Shown: positions 16,542 to 24,924 of the stretch, piece after piece
Layout: each line of letters starts with the position of its first letter
Numbering within the stretch: position 1 is the first letter of the stretch
Assembly: GCA_025965115.1 (NCBI GenBank)
Contig: JAOPXO010000180.1
Span: forward strand, 1 to 37,213
DNA: 37,213 bases
DNA from: Aeromicrobium sp.
Lineage (GTDB): Bacteria; Actinomycetota; Actinomycetes; Propionibacteriales; Nocardioidaceae
Direction of reading: 5' to 3'
Position numbers and translations under genes: made by a program
The notes under the pieces: model-generated
What the model was told of the DNA's origin: nothing
Seen by the model: the letters and a program-made list of their open reading frames with translations, nothing else
Database searches by the model: none

Positions 16542-16581
16542 GCACCGGCCCGGTCCACCGCGAGGTGGTCCGGGCCGGTGC
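16542..16581 (-). terminator. Long GC-rich hairpin downstream of the LPXTG gene
   Basis: Two 18-base arms pair at 17 of 18 positions around a four-base loop (GCGA on the + strand). It starts 12 bases after the stop of the LPXTG gene and has no T-run. Such U-less hairpins act as terminators in many actinomycetes. It separates the surface-protein and lipase transcripts. Confidence 0.75.
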
Positions 16582-16593
16582 ACGTGCGGTCGA

Positions 16594-18858
16594 TCAGGCC
16601 CGCTTGGTGTTCCTGCGGACGATCACGAAGCCGGCAAGCAGTGACATCCCAGCGAAGCTGAGAGTCCACGGCGAGATTCCGGAACCGGTGTCAGGCAGCA
16701 CACCGTCGGAGTCGCCTCCGTCACCGTGGTGGTGATGACCGTGGTGGCCGTCTCCCGGATCGTCGCTGCTGCAATCGGCAACATGGAACGTCACGGTCGC
16801 CACATTCGACGTCTCACCGTTCTCGTCATATGTGTAGGTGAACGAGTCGTCACCGGAGAAGCCATCGTTCGGGATGTAGAGGAACACTCCGAAGAAGACC
16901 TCGAGAAGGAATCCGTTCGACACGTCCGACTGGACGTCGGCGATGGTGAACAAGCCCGCGTCGGGATCGTTGTCCAGGACGAAATAGATCGGCAGCGTGG
17001 GGTCGCACGGGACGTCGAAGTCGTCATCCACTGCCACCGGAGTGACGTCGATCGTGACAGTCGCTGTGTTGCTCGACAGACCCGAATCGTTGTCGGTGTA
17101 CTGGTAGGTGAACGAGTCCTGACCAACGAAGCCCGGATCGGGCGTGTAGGTGAAGGCCGTGTTGACGCCCACCCCCGTCTGCACGTAGTCGCCATTCGAC
17201 GGAAGCGTCAAGGCAACCACGAGGCCAGGATTGGCACTCGAGTCATTGGCGAGCTCAGCTGGCGGGTCAACCGTCAGGACACTGCCAGCGGCGACCGTGT
17301 AGTTGTCGTCATTCGCCACCGGAGCCCCGCGGACGGTCAGCGTCACCGTGGCGTCGTTGCTCGTCAGGCCCGTGTCCGGGTCGGTGAAGTTGTAGACGAA
17401 GGAGTCTGGACCGGTGTAGCCGGCGTCCGGCTGGTAGGTGAACCCACCAGTGCCCGTGCCGGTGAAGGTGCCGTGCGTCGGCCCTGTGACCAGGTGTCCG
17501 CCGTCACCGTTGTGCGGAAACGGCAGGTCATTGACGAAGACGCCCGGAGTCGCCGGCGTCGAGAGGACGGTCAGCAGGGTGTCCTTGGTGACCCCGTAGG
17601 AGTCGTCGACTGCAACCGGCGGGTCGACCGGCAGCACGTGGATGACGACTGTGCCGACGTTGCTGACCAGGTGGGTCACCGGGTCGGTGATCGTATAGGT
17701 GTAGGAGTCGTCGCCGGTGAAGAGGGGATTGGGCTTGTAGGTGAACCCGCCGGCGCCGGTGCCGTTGAACATGCCATCTTGGACCGGGTCGACGATCGCG
17801 CCGTCATCGGTCTGACTCGAGTCGTTGGCGAAGATACCCGGCGACGGGACGGTCAGGAGTGCACCCTGGTTGACGTTGTACTCGTCGTCCTGGGTCGTCG
17901 GCGGGTCGCCGACCGTGATCGTGACCGTGGCGGTGTTGCTGAACTGGATCGCTGTGTCGTCGAAGAAGCGATAGGTGAACGTGTCGATACCGGTGAAGCC
18001 GGGATCTGGCACGTAGGTGAAGCCACCGTCTGAGGCGATTCCAGGCTGGGACAGGGTGCCGTGAGACGGGCCTGACGGCACCTGGAACCCGAGGACCTGA
18101 ACACCGCTGTCGTTGCCGAACACTCCGGACGGGCCACGGACCAGCGTGACACCCGGCGAGGTGGTGTAGGCATCGTCCTTGGCGACCGGGGTTCCGGTCG
18201 CGTTGACGTCGATCGACACCGTCGCCGTGTTGCTGGTGCCGGATCCGGCAACCGTGTACGTGTAGGTGAACGTGTCGGGACCGGCATATCCGGATGTCGG
18301 CACGTAATGGAAACCACCGCCGCGCTGGAGGAACGGCTGCGACAGGGTGCCGTGGGTCGGGCCGGTCACGACCGTGAACTGGGACGGAAACGGCAATCCG
18401 GGAGCGTCGTTCTTGAAGACTCCGGAAGGGGCGAACTTGTTGAGCGTGCCGTTGGTCGCGACGGTGTAGCCGTCGTCCACGGCGACGGGGGTCGCGAGGG
18501 CCGCGGCGATCTTGGCGAATCCCTTGCTAATAACGTCGGTCGGCGGCGTTGACGTCGGATCCGGAGTGTCCGTCGGGTCAGTCGGGTCGGTCGTCGTGGG
18601 ATCGTCCGACGGCTCTGAGGTGGTCGGGTCGTCCGACGGCTCTGGGGTGGTCGGGGTGTCCGTCGGATCCGGAGCCGGAGTCGTGTCCGTCGGGTCGGGA
18701 GTCGGGGTCGTCTCCGTGTCCGAAGGGGTTGGCTCGGTCGGCTGCGACGTGGTGTCGCCCGATCCGCCATCCGTGCCATCGTCGGCGAATGCCGCGACAG
18801 ATGGGCTGCAGAGCAGCACCGCGAGGAACAGGGCCAGCAGGACGCGGAACGCGCGCAT
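16594..18858 (-). CDS. LPXTG-anchored protein with six cadherin/Ig-like repeats
   Basis: The ATG at 18858 has GGAG six bases upstream and yields 754 aa. Order of parts: signal peptide (LLALFLAVLLCSPSVAAFA); a Pro/Thr/Asp-rich stalk of about 100 residues with PTDT and PSDDPTT repeats; six repeats of about 85-95 residues, each opening with P-V/T-A-x-DD-x-Y/F and closing with DSFTYTY..NTATVTI-type strands; a His-rich stretch (GHHGHHHHGDGG); then LPDTG at 721-725, a membrane helix and RRNTKRA. The last repeat alone has a Cys pair. It is a sortase-anchored surface protein, probably adhesive or structural. No sortase is encoded in the window. TATGAT at 18914-18919 (minus strand) is a candidate -10. 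Confidence 0.92.
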   Translation of the reverse strand: MRAFRVLLALFLAVLLCSPSVAAFADDGTDGGSGDTTSQPTEPTPSDTETTPTPDPTDTTPAPDPTDTPTTPEPSDDPTTSEPSDDPTTTDPTDPTDTPDPTSTPPTDVISKGFAKIAAALATPVAVDDGYTVATNGTLNKFAPSGVFKNDAPGLPFPSQFTVVTGPTHGTLSQPFLQRGGGFHYVPTSGYAGPDTFTYTYTVAGSGTSNTATVSIDVNATGTPVAKDDAYTTSPGVTLVRGPSGVFGNDSGVQVLGFQVPSGPSHGTLSQPGIASDGGFTYVPDPGFTGIDTFTYRFFDDTAIQFSNTATVTITVGDPPTTQDDEYNVNQGALLTVPSPGIFANDSSQTDDGAIVDPVQDGMFNGTGAGGFTYKPNPLFTGDDSYTYTITDPVTHLVSNVGTVVIHVLPVDPPVAVDDSYGVTKDTLLTVLSTPATPGVFVNDLPFPHNGDGGHLVTGPTHGTFTGTGTGGFTYQPDAGYTGPDSFVYNFTDPDTGLTSNDATVTLTVRGAPVANDDNYTVAAGSVLTVDPPAELANDSSANPGLVVALTLPSNGDYVQTGVGVNTAFTYTPDPGFVGQDSFTYQYTDNDSGLSSNTATVTIDVTPVAVDDDFDVPCDPTLPIYFVLDNDPDAGLFTIADVQSDVSNGFLLEVFFGVFLYIPNDGFSGDDSFTYTYDENGETSNVATVTFHVADCSSDDPGDGHHGHHHHGDGGDSDGVLPDTGSGISPWTLSFAGMSLLAGFVIVRRNTKRA

Positions 18859-18913
18859 CGAAATCTCCATGCATAAGAACTTGATGAGGATCCCGGACTG
18901 AGCCCCCGCGGAC

Positions 18914-18919
18914 ATCATA
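18914..18919 (-). promoter_or_regulatory. Candidate -10 (TATGAT) of the LPXTG gene
   Basis: TATGAT is near consensus and would place the transcript start about 50 bases before the ATG at 18858. No good -35 is seen. The 216-base gap to dedA is AT-richer than its surroundings and holds GTTATT and AATAAC arms 17 bases apart. A weak TACGTT box lies at 19010-19015 toward the DedA gene. Confidence 0.4.
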
Positions 18920-19074
18920 GGGGCAGATCTGAGTTATTGGTGACCGATTGCCTCAAATAACCATTCTGGGACGCATTTCGGCAATTTCGTCCTCCCGGAA
19001 TGCCGCGTGTACGTTGCTGGTTGATCCTTCGAGAAGCCGTGCAACCTCGGCCAATCCCCGGGGAAGGCACACAC

Positions 19075-19701
19075 ATGAGCATTGTCAGCAATGTGGTCGA
19101 CAAGATCCTGCTGCTCGACAGCGGCTACGCCTACTCACTCGTCGGTTTCCTCGCATTCGCCGAAGCCGCGATCTTCATCGGCTTCGTCCTCCCTGGCGAG
19201 ACCGCGGTGATCCTCGGCGGCGTGCTCGCGTACCGCCACTCCGTGTCGCTGACTGTGATGATCCTGATCGTGATCGCTGCGGCAATCCTCGGAGACACCG
19301 TCGGCTATGAGGTCGGCAAGAGGTACGGGCGACGCATCCTGCAGCTCCCGGTGTTCGCCAAGCACGAAGAGGCGCTCGAGATCGGCTGGAGACGGCTACG
19401 CGAACGCGGCGGCAAGGCCGTGTTCCTTGGGCGGTTCACCGCGTTCCTGCGTGCCGCGATGCCGGGACTCGCCGGCACGGCCGGCATGCCGTACCGCACG
19501 TTCATCAAGTGGAACGCCGCCGGCGGGATCATCTGGGGCGGCGGCTTCACCCTGCTGGGATTCGCTGCGGGCGCGAGCTACACCAAGCTCGAGGGCTACG
19601 CGGGGCGCGCGGGCCAGGTTGTCCTCGTCCTGGTCCTCCTGCTCGTGGTCATCTGGTACATCCGACACCGCCGCGCTGTCGGCATCAGCGACCCGGACTA
19701 G
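19075..19701 (+). CDS. DedA family membrane protein
   Basis: The ATG at 19075 has GGGAAGG seven bases upstream and gives 208 aa. Hallmarks of DedA/SNARE-associated proteins are FLAFAEAAIFIGFVLPGE near the start, ILGDTVGYEVGKRYGRR, and the re-entrant loop FLGRFTAFLRAAMPGLAGT, followed by C-terminal hydrophobic helices. DedA proteins are proposed lipid flippases (some move undecaprenyl phosphate) needed for envelope homeostasis; the substrate of this one is unknown. It is divergent from the surface-protein gene. The end lies nine bases from the convergent OsmC gene. Confidence 0.9.
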   Translation: MSIVSNVVDKILLLDSGYAYSLVGFLAFAEAAIFIGFVLPGETAVILGGVLAYRHSVSLTVMILIVIAAAILGDTVGYEVGKRYGRRILQLPVFAKHEEALEIGWRRLRERGGKAVFLGRFTAFLRAAMPGLAGTAGMPYRTFIKWNAAGGIIWGGGFTLLGFAAGASYTKLEGYAGRAGQVVLVLVLLLVVIWYIRHRRAVGISDPD

Positions 19702-19710
19702 AGGCAGACT

Positions 19711-20211
19711 TCAGCGGCTGATCGTGGCGGTGCTGACCTGCGGCGCCGAGATGATGCTCTGCAGCACGACGCAGTAGCGCTCAGTCAGCTTCTGCAGGGT
19801 CGCCAGCTCGTCTGGGCTGGCGTCGGTGTCGAGCTCGAACGACAATCGGATCGCCGTGAACCCGACACGTACGTCCTTGTCGACGGCGAGCGTGCCGCGG
19901 AAGTCAAGGTCACCATCCGCCTTCACCGAACCGCCGCGAACATCCAGCCCGAGGGAGGCCGCGACGGCACCAAGAGTCACGCCGGCGCAGGCGACAAGCG
20001 CCTCGAGCAGCATGTCGCCCGAGCACAGCTGCGTCCCGTCACCTCCGGTGGCCGGATGCAGGCCAGCTTCGGCCATCGCCCGACCGGTATTGATCGAGCA
20101 GCTCACGCCGTCACCGAGCTGACCGGTGGCGCTCAGGGTGACCTGCGCGGCTTCTGGCTCGACGCGATAGCGCTGCTTCAACGGATCCTGAATCTCACGC
20201 AGTGTGGTCAT
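19711..20211 (-). CDS. OsmC family thiol peroxidase-like protein
   Basis: The protein has 166 aa with the two OsmC cysteines in ALVACAGVTL and ERYCVVLQSI, the pair that reduces organic hydroperoxides in OsmC/Ohr proteins. The N-terminus (REIQDPLKQRYRVEP) is of the longer OsmC-like subgroup rather than Ohr. It lies 20 bases downstream of the methyltransferase gene on the same strand. A TAACCT box five bases before the ATG is a weaker form of the leaderless promoter pattern. Peroxide detoxification is the likely role. Confidence 0.85.
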   Translation of the reverse strand: MTTLREIQDPLKQRYRVEPEAAQVTLSATGQLGDGVSCSINTGRAMAEAGLHPATGGDGTQLCSGDMLLEALVACAGVTLGAVAASLGLDVRGGSVKADGDLDFRGTLAVDKDVRVGFTAIRLSFELDTDASPDELATLQKLTERYCVVLQSIISAPQVSTATISR

Positions 20212-20231
20212 CCTTCAGGTTACCGATGCGG

Positions 20232-20858
20232 CTAGCCGACCCGGATGGCGCTGCCCGCATAGCGATAAATCCACGGCCGCGAGATCTTTGGACCCGGGAA
20301 ATAGCGCTGGTCGAGCTCGGTGATCTCGAATCCCGCCGAGCTGATCAGAGCGACGATGTCGCGCGAGAGATGACACCCGCCGGCGACGACCCTCTCGACC
20401 GGGTCGAGCCGACGCTGCCACCGCGCGACACCGGGCTCCGGAGCCAGGCCATGCTCGAGGAACTCAAATGTGCCGCCGGGCCGCAGTACTCGATGAATCT
20501 CGCGCAGGGCCGCGTCGACATCCGGGATCGTGCACAGCGTGAAGGTCGACAAGGCCGAATCGAACGAGGCGTCGGGCTCATCGAGTGACTGCCCGTCAAG
20601 ACCAGACCGGGTGATCGGGGTACGCGATGCGACTCGCCGATCGGCCGACATCTTCCAGGCCACGTCGGACGGTTCGACGGCCGCAATGGTGTCAACCGCA
20701 TCGGGATATTTCTCGATGTTGAGACCAGAGCCGAAGCCGATTTCGAGGACCTGACCGCCCAACCGCGCGCATACCGACTGGCGGTCCTTCATCACGTCAC
20801 CCGTCGACAAGGCCCGGTCAACGAGATGCGGCACCACGCGATCGCCCCATATGCCCAT
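20232..20858 (-). CDS. Class I SAM-dependent methyltransferase
   Basis: The protein has 208 aa. Motif I is VLEIGFGSGLNIEKYP, motif II includes AAVEPSDVAW, and the following strands (FDSALSTFTLCTIPD, REIHRVLRPGGTFEFLEHG) are typical of the UbiE/methyltransferase-11 group. The N-terminal IWGDRVVPHLVDRAL and C-terminal WIYRYAGSAIRVG are found in small phospholipid- or arsenite-like methyltransferases, so the substrate is open. TACGAT six bases before the ATG indicates a leaderless transcript. OsmC follows and could be co-transcribed. Confidence 0.85.
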   Translation of the reverse strand: MGIWGDRVVPHLVDRALSTGDVMKDRQSVCARLGGQVLEIGFGSGLNIEKYPDAVDTIAAVEPSDVAWKMSADRRVASRTPITRSGLDGQSLDEPDASFDSALSTFTLCTIPDVDAALREIHRVLRPGGTFEFLEHGLAPEPGVARWQRRLDPVERVVAGGCHLSRDIVALISSAGFEITELDQRYFPGPKISRPWIYRYAGSAIRVG

Positions 20859-20864
20859 GTCTCG

Positions 20865-20870
20865 ATCGTA
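20865..20870 (-). promoter_or_regulatory. Leaderless -10 box (TACGAT) of the methyltransferase gene
   Basis: TACGAT is followed by six bases and the ATG at 20858, within the 25-base gap after the MFS gene. No ribosome-binding site is present. Confidence 0.55.
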
Positions 20871-20883
20871 TGCACGAAGTCAT

Positions 20884-22149
20884 TCAGATTCGATGCTGGT
20901 GCGCGACTGGTGCCTCGACGACTCGGGCTTGGGTGACTGCTCGGACGCTTCCGATGACCGCGATCGATACGAGAGCAACGAACACGAGCATGGCATCGCG
21001 CGCTGCCACGTACTGAGTGGCAATGCCGAGCGCGACGACCGGCACGGAGAGTCCGACGTACGCACCGAGGAAGAAGCCGGCCAGCACCTCACCCCGAGCA
21101 CCCGCTGGAGCAGTTGAACCGGCCGTTGCGAGGGCGCCGCCGAACACCAGTCCGGCACCGGCACCGGCGAGCGCTCCTCCGATCACGAAGAGCACCAGGC
21201 TTGGCAGCCACATACCGGCAACGAGCAGGGCCAGTCCGGGGACCAGCAAGCCGGCACCGGTCCGCAATGTGGCGTGGAGGCCCATTCGGGCCAGGGCGAT
21301 CTGGGCAAGGGCGCCAGACGCAAATGCCACGAAAGCGATGGAACCCGCGACGGCGTGGGAAGTCTCATGCATCGTGCCGGCAAGGAAGCTCGGTGCCAGG
21401 GAGTTGAAGACTCCGTACACGGCGAAGGCGCCGAATGCCGCCGCCGTGGCCGCGAAGAAGGTACGCCGACCATGTGGCGGCACGGCGATCTGCTGGGGAC
21501 GCCACGCCGGTGCAGGCGCAGGTCGTACCGCCGTCTCCGGCGAGACGGCAACCAACAGAGAGAGGACGAGTAGCAAGGCGCCGAACACGTAGTAGGACAG
21601 GCGAAGCGGCTGCGGAGCGAATTGCGCGAGCATCCCGGCGATCAGGGGTCCGAAGCCGATCCCACCCAGGTTGGCAGCCGTCGCCACGATCTGTCCCCGG
21701 CGCTCGCCGCGAGCCCCGGCGGCGGTACGGGCATGAAGCTCGGCGAGGTATGCCGTCGCGGTTGCGGTCGTCATCCCGACGGAAATGCCGGACACCACGC
21801 GGGCGAGCAACAGCCCAGGAAGGCTCGGCGCCACGAGGAAGATGGCGGCAGCAAGAACATTGGTGAGCAGAGCCGGGACGAATATCCGCTTGCGTCCCAC
21901 CCAGTCCGAGACGTGGCCAGCCAGGAACAGGCTGCCGATCACACCCACCGCGTACACCGCGTACACGAGCGTGATGGTGATCGTCGAGAAATGATCGCGG
22001 CGCTGATAGAGGACATAGAGCGGCGTGGGCACGGCAGAGAAGCCCATGTTGACCAGGAATGCGGCCGCAGCAACCCAGAATCCGAAGGTGTGGTGACGAT
22101 GGGCGGCACGATGACTCGCGGATGTCGTGGACGGTGCAGAAATGGTCAC
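20884..22149 (-). CDS. MFS transporter
   Basis: I chose the GTG at 22149 (421 aa) because AAGGAG stands about six bases upstream. Twelve hydrophobic segments are visible. Motif A lies in the loop after helix 2 (GHVSDWVGRKRIFVPAL), and the centre has the loop VSPETAVRPAPAPAWRP between the halves. The profile fits sugar/drug-efflux MFS proteins. Both ends are His-rich (HRAAHRHHT, APVAHQHRI). It diverges from a LysR regulator across a 108-base gap with an LTTR-type box, so it is the likely target of that regulator. The substrate is unknown. Confidence 0.87.
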   Translation of the reverse strand: MTISAPSTTSASHRAAHRHHTFGFWVAAAAFLVNMGFSAVPTPLYVLYQRRDHFSTITITLVYAVYAVGVIGSLFLAGHVSDWVGRKRIFVPALLTNVLAAAIFLVAPSLPGLLLARVVSGISVGMTTATATAYLAELHARTAAGARGERRGQIVATAANLGGIGFGPLIAGMLAQFAPQPLRLSYYVFGALLLVLSLLVAVSPETAVRPAPAPAWRPQQIAVPPHGRRTFFAATAAAFGAFAVYGVFNSLAPSFLAGTMHETSHAVAGSIAFVAFASGALAQIALARMGLHATLRTGAGLLVPGLALLVAGMWLPSLVLFVIGGALAGAGAGLVFGGALATAGSTAPAGARGEVLAGFFLGAYVGLSVPVVALGIATQYVAARDAMLVFVALVSIAVIGSVRAVTQARVVEAPVAHQHRI

Positions 22150-22218
22150 AGCATGCTCCTTGAAGGCGATTCCCTCCACCATGCATCCGCAGCCGTTATG
22201 CTGTCGAACGAAGAAAAT

Positions 22219-22237
22219 AGATCTTTGTCATCGATCT
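22219..22237. promoter_or_regulatory. LysR-type binding box AGATC-N9-GATCT
   Basis: A T-N11-A core inside the dyad ATC-N9-GAT fits the LysR-type operator rule. It lies 21 bases before the LysR start and 70 bases before the divergent MFS start. Confidence 0.5.
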
Positions 22238-22257
22238 TGTGAATGATTGGAAGTCCC

Positions 22258-23148
22258 ATGGAACTTCGGCACCTGGAGCACTTCCTCGCGGTCGCCGAGG
22301 AGCAGAGCTTCACGCGGGCGGCGGCTCGCGTCCACCTCGTCCAGTCGGCGCTCTCGGTGTCCGTCCAGAGCCTCGAGCGAGAGCTCGGCACACGACTGTT
22401 CAATCGCACGACGCACAGCGTGCAGCTGACCGACGCCGGGACGGCGTTGCTCGTCGAGGCGCGACTCACCCTGGCCGCGGCCGAGGCCGCGCGCGACGCC
22501 GTCGCGGCGGTGCGTGGAGGCGTCCGCGGGACCGTGCGGATCGGCATCATGCAGTCCTTGGCCCTGATCGACCTCGCCACCCTACTGACGCGCTATCACC
22601 GCCAGCATCCCGATGTCAGGCTCGTGCCCAACCCGGCAGCCGGAGGGACGGCCCAGCTCATCCAGGACGTGCGCGACGGCACGCTCGACCTCGCCTTCGC
22701 CGGGCTGCCGACGCGCTACCCGAAGGGTCTGACTGCACGCACCATCGCGTCCGAGGAGATGATGTTGGCCTGTCCCCCGGATCATCCGCTGGCCAAGCGC
22801 AAACGCATCGAACTGACCGAGCTCGATGGTGAGCTCTTCGTCGACTCCCCTCCAGGTTGGGGCACCAGGCTGAGTGTCGACCAGCTGTTCGCCGACGCCG
22901 GCCTGCGCCGGGAGATCGCCGTCGAGGTCGGCGACATCCCGACCATCTCCGAGCTCGTGCGCGCCGGGTTCGGCTTCGCCCTGGTCAGCCCTTCGACCCT
23001 GCCGGACCCCAAGAGTCTGGTGCTTCGCCCGGTGCGCCCGTCGCCGAAGTTCACCGTGTCTTTGGTGGCCCCCTCGGCGCGACCGCCATCGGCGGCTGCG
23101 CGCGCCTTCATCGAGCTGGTGCATGCGACCTACCCGAAGTTGTCATGA
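22258..23148 (+). CDS. LysR family transcriptional regulator
   Basis: The ATG at 22258 (296 aa) is preferred over the track start because GGAAG is four bases upstream and MELRHLEHFLAVAEEQSFTR is the canonical LysR N-terminus. The helix-turn-helix occupies about residues 15-60 (AAARVHLVQSALSVSVQSLE). The effector-binding domain starts near 88 (GTVRIGIMQSLALIDLA). It diverges from the MFS transporter gene and precedes the aldo/keto reductase gene by 68 bases, so either set may be its regulon. Confidence 0.9.
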   Translation: MELRHLEHFLAVAEEQSFTRAAARVHLVQSALSVSVQSLERELGTRLFNRTTHSVQLTDAGTALLVEARLTLAAAEAARDAVAAVRGGVRGTVRIGIMQSLALIDLATLLTRYHRQHPDVRLVPNPAAGGTAQLIQDVRDGTLDLAFAGLPTRYPKGLTARTIASEEMMLACPPDHPLAKRKRIELTELDGELFVDSPPGWGTRLSVDQLFADAGLRREIAVEVGDIPTISELVRAGFGFALVSPSTLPDPKSLVLRPVRPSPKFTVSLVAPSARPPSAAARAFIELVHATYPKLS

Positions 23149-23216
23149 ATTTGGGGAATGACCGTCATCGTCAACAATCGTTGGACAGCATCACCGCATA
23201 GCGTCACAGTTGGACC

Positions 23217-24233
23217 ATGACTTCAACAATCCACCATGATCTGGCCCCGGTTGCCTTCGGCACGACCGATATGGCCATCACCCGCGTCGGGTTCGGCGCC
23301 TGGGCTGTCGGCGGAGGCGACTGGGCGTATGCCTGGGGACCCCAGGACGACGACGAGGCCATCGCCGCCATCCGGCACGCCGTCGAGTCCGGTGTCAACT
23401 GGATCGACACCGCTGCGATCTACGGCCTGGGCCACTCCGAGGAGGTCGTCGCGGCGGCCTTGGACGGCATCCCAGAGGCCGATCGGCCGTACGTGTTCAC
23501 GAAATGCGGGCTGGTGTGGGACGAGACTGACCGCTCGATCGCGCCACGCCGCATCGGCGATCCTGCATCGATCCGGCGCGAGGTCGAGAGCTCGCTGCGC
23601 CGGCTCAACGTCGAACGCATCGACCTCTACCAGATGCACTGGCCCGCCGAGGATGGTGCCGATCTGGCTGACTACTGGCAGACCCTCCTCGATCTCAAGG
23701 CCGAGGGCAAAGTGCGCGCCGTCGGGCTCTCCAATCACCACGCGAACCAGCTCGAGGCTGCCGAGGCACTCGGGCACGTCGACACGCTCCAGCCGCCGTT
23801 CTCCGCGATTCACCGCGCAACGGCCGAGCTGCTGCCCTGGACCAGGGCGCACGACACTGGCGTCATTGTCTACAGCCCGATGATGTCAGGGCTGCTGACC
23901 GGCTCATTCGACCGCAGCCGGGTGGCCGGCTTGCCTGCTGACGACTGGCGAGGAACCAGCGCCGACTTCACCACGAACCTCGATGCCAACCTGGCAGTCG
24001 CCGACGCGCTCCGGAAGGTGGCCGAGCGCCATGGCATCAGCCAGCCTGCCGCAGCCGTCGCGTGGACCCTTGCCTTCGGCGGTGTCACCGGCGCGATCGT
24101 CGGCGCACGCAGCCCGAAGCAGGTCGAAGGCTGGCTGGCGGCCGCGTCGACCGTCCTCACGCAGGACGATCTCGACACGGTCGCCGACGCCATCGCCCTG
24201 CTCGGTGCCGGCGAAGGTCCAGTTCGCCCCTGA
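23217..24233 (+). CDS. Aldo/keto reductase
   Basis: The protein has 338 aa with the AKR tetrad: Asp and Tyr in WIDTAAIYGLGHSE, Lys in FTKCG and His in LYQMHWP. The cofactor site is indicated by IVYSPMMSGLL and AIVGARSPKQVEG near the end. It reduces aldehydes or ketones with NADPH. It starts a tight run with a DUF1275 membrane protein (10-base gap) and a beta-hydroxyacid dehydrogenase. CACAGT six bases before the ATG is a partial leaderless-promoter match. Substrate unknown. Confidence 0.9.
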   Translation: MTSTIHHDLAPVAFGTTDMAITRVGFGAWAVGGGDWAYAWGPQDDDEAIAAIRHAVESGVNWIDTAAIYGLGHSEEVVAAALDGIPEADRPYVFTKCGLVWDETDRSIAPRRIGDPASIRREVESSLRRLNVERIDLYQMHWPAEDGADLADYWQTLLDLKAEGKVRAVGLSNHHANQLEAAEALGHVDTLQPPFSAIHRATAELLPWTRAHDTGVIVYSPMMSGLLTGSFDRSRVAGLPADDWRGTSADFTTNLDANLAVADALRKVAERHGISQPAAAVAWTLAFGGVTGAIVGARSPKQVEGWLAAASTVLTQDDLDTVADAIALLGAGEGPVRP

Positions 24234-24243
24234 AAGGAGTCGT

Positions 24244-24924
24244 ATGTCCGTCGCATCGCCCGTAGGAGAACGCCGTACCGTCACGGCCCTGCTCACTCTG
24301 ACACTGGTGACGGGTCTGATCGATGCGGTCAGCTACCTGCAGCTGGGGCGGGTCTTCGTCGCCAACATGACCGGGAACGTCGTGTTCCTCGGCCTCAGCG
24401 TTGCGCCGCACTCGGGCCTCTCCGCCGCGGCATCGCTCGTCGCTATCGGCGGATTCCTCGTCGGCGCATTCCTCGGTGGACGTCTCGCGGTGCGGCAGTC
24501 GAGGTTGACAGCCCGCTGGCTCGGTATGGCCCTCGGGGTCGAGGCGTGCATCGTCGGCGCGGTCGCCCTGCTGACAGCGACAGGTGTCATGCCTGCCGAC
24601 TCGTCGCACGGGTCCTGGGCCACGATCGCCGTGCTTGCCGGAGCCCTCGGCATACAGAACAGCACGGTTCGTCATCTGGGCGTTCCGGATCTGACCACGA
24701 CCGTGCTGACCCTCAGCCTCACCGGCCTCGCCGCGGACGGGAACTGGCGACAGCGGCCGGCTCGTCGACGAGCTGCATCGGTGCTGGCGATGCTGGCCGG
24801 AGCGGCTGCCGGTGCCGGACTCCTGCAGGTCTCGACCTCAGCAGTCATCGCCCTCGCTGCCGTGCTGGTCGCCGTCGCGGCCGCCCTGCTCAGCCCACCA
24901 CATCTATGGAGTGAATCAACATGA
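24244..24924 (+). CDS. DUF1275 (YoaK-like) membrane protein
   Basis: The ATG at 24244 follows AAAGGAG at ideal spacing, giving 226 aa; the longer track ORF runs into the aldo/keto reductase gene. The family signature is LVTGLIDAVSYLQLGRVFVANMTGN, followed by FLGLSV and later ALGIQNSTVRHLGVPDLTTT. About six membrane helices are visible. The function of DUF1275 proteins is unknown. The gene overlaps the following dehydrogenase by ATGA, indicating co-expression. Confidence 0.88.
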   Translation: MSVASPVGERRTVTALLTLTLVTGLIDAVSYLQLGRVFVANMTGNVVFLGLSVAPHSGLSAAASLVAIGGFLVGAFLGGRLAVRQSRLTARWLGMALGVEACIVGAVALLTATGVMPADSSHGSWATIAVLAGALGIQNSTVRHLGVPDLTTTVLTLSLTGLAADGNWRQRPARRRAASVLAMLAGAAAGAGLLQVSTSAVIALAAVLVAVAAALLSPPHLWSEST

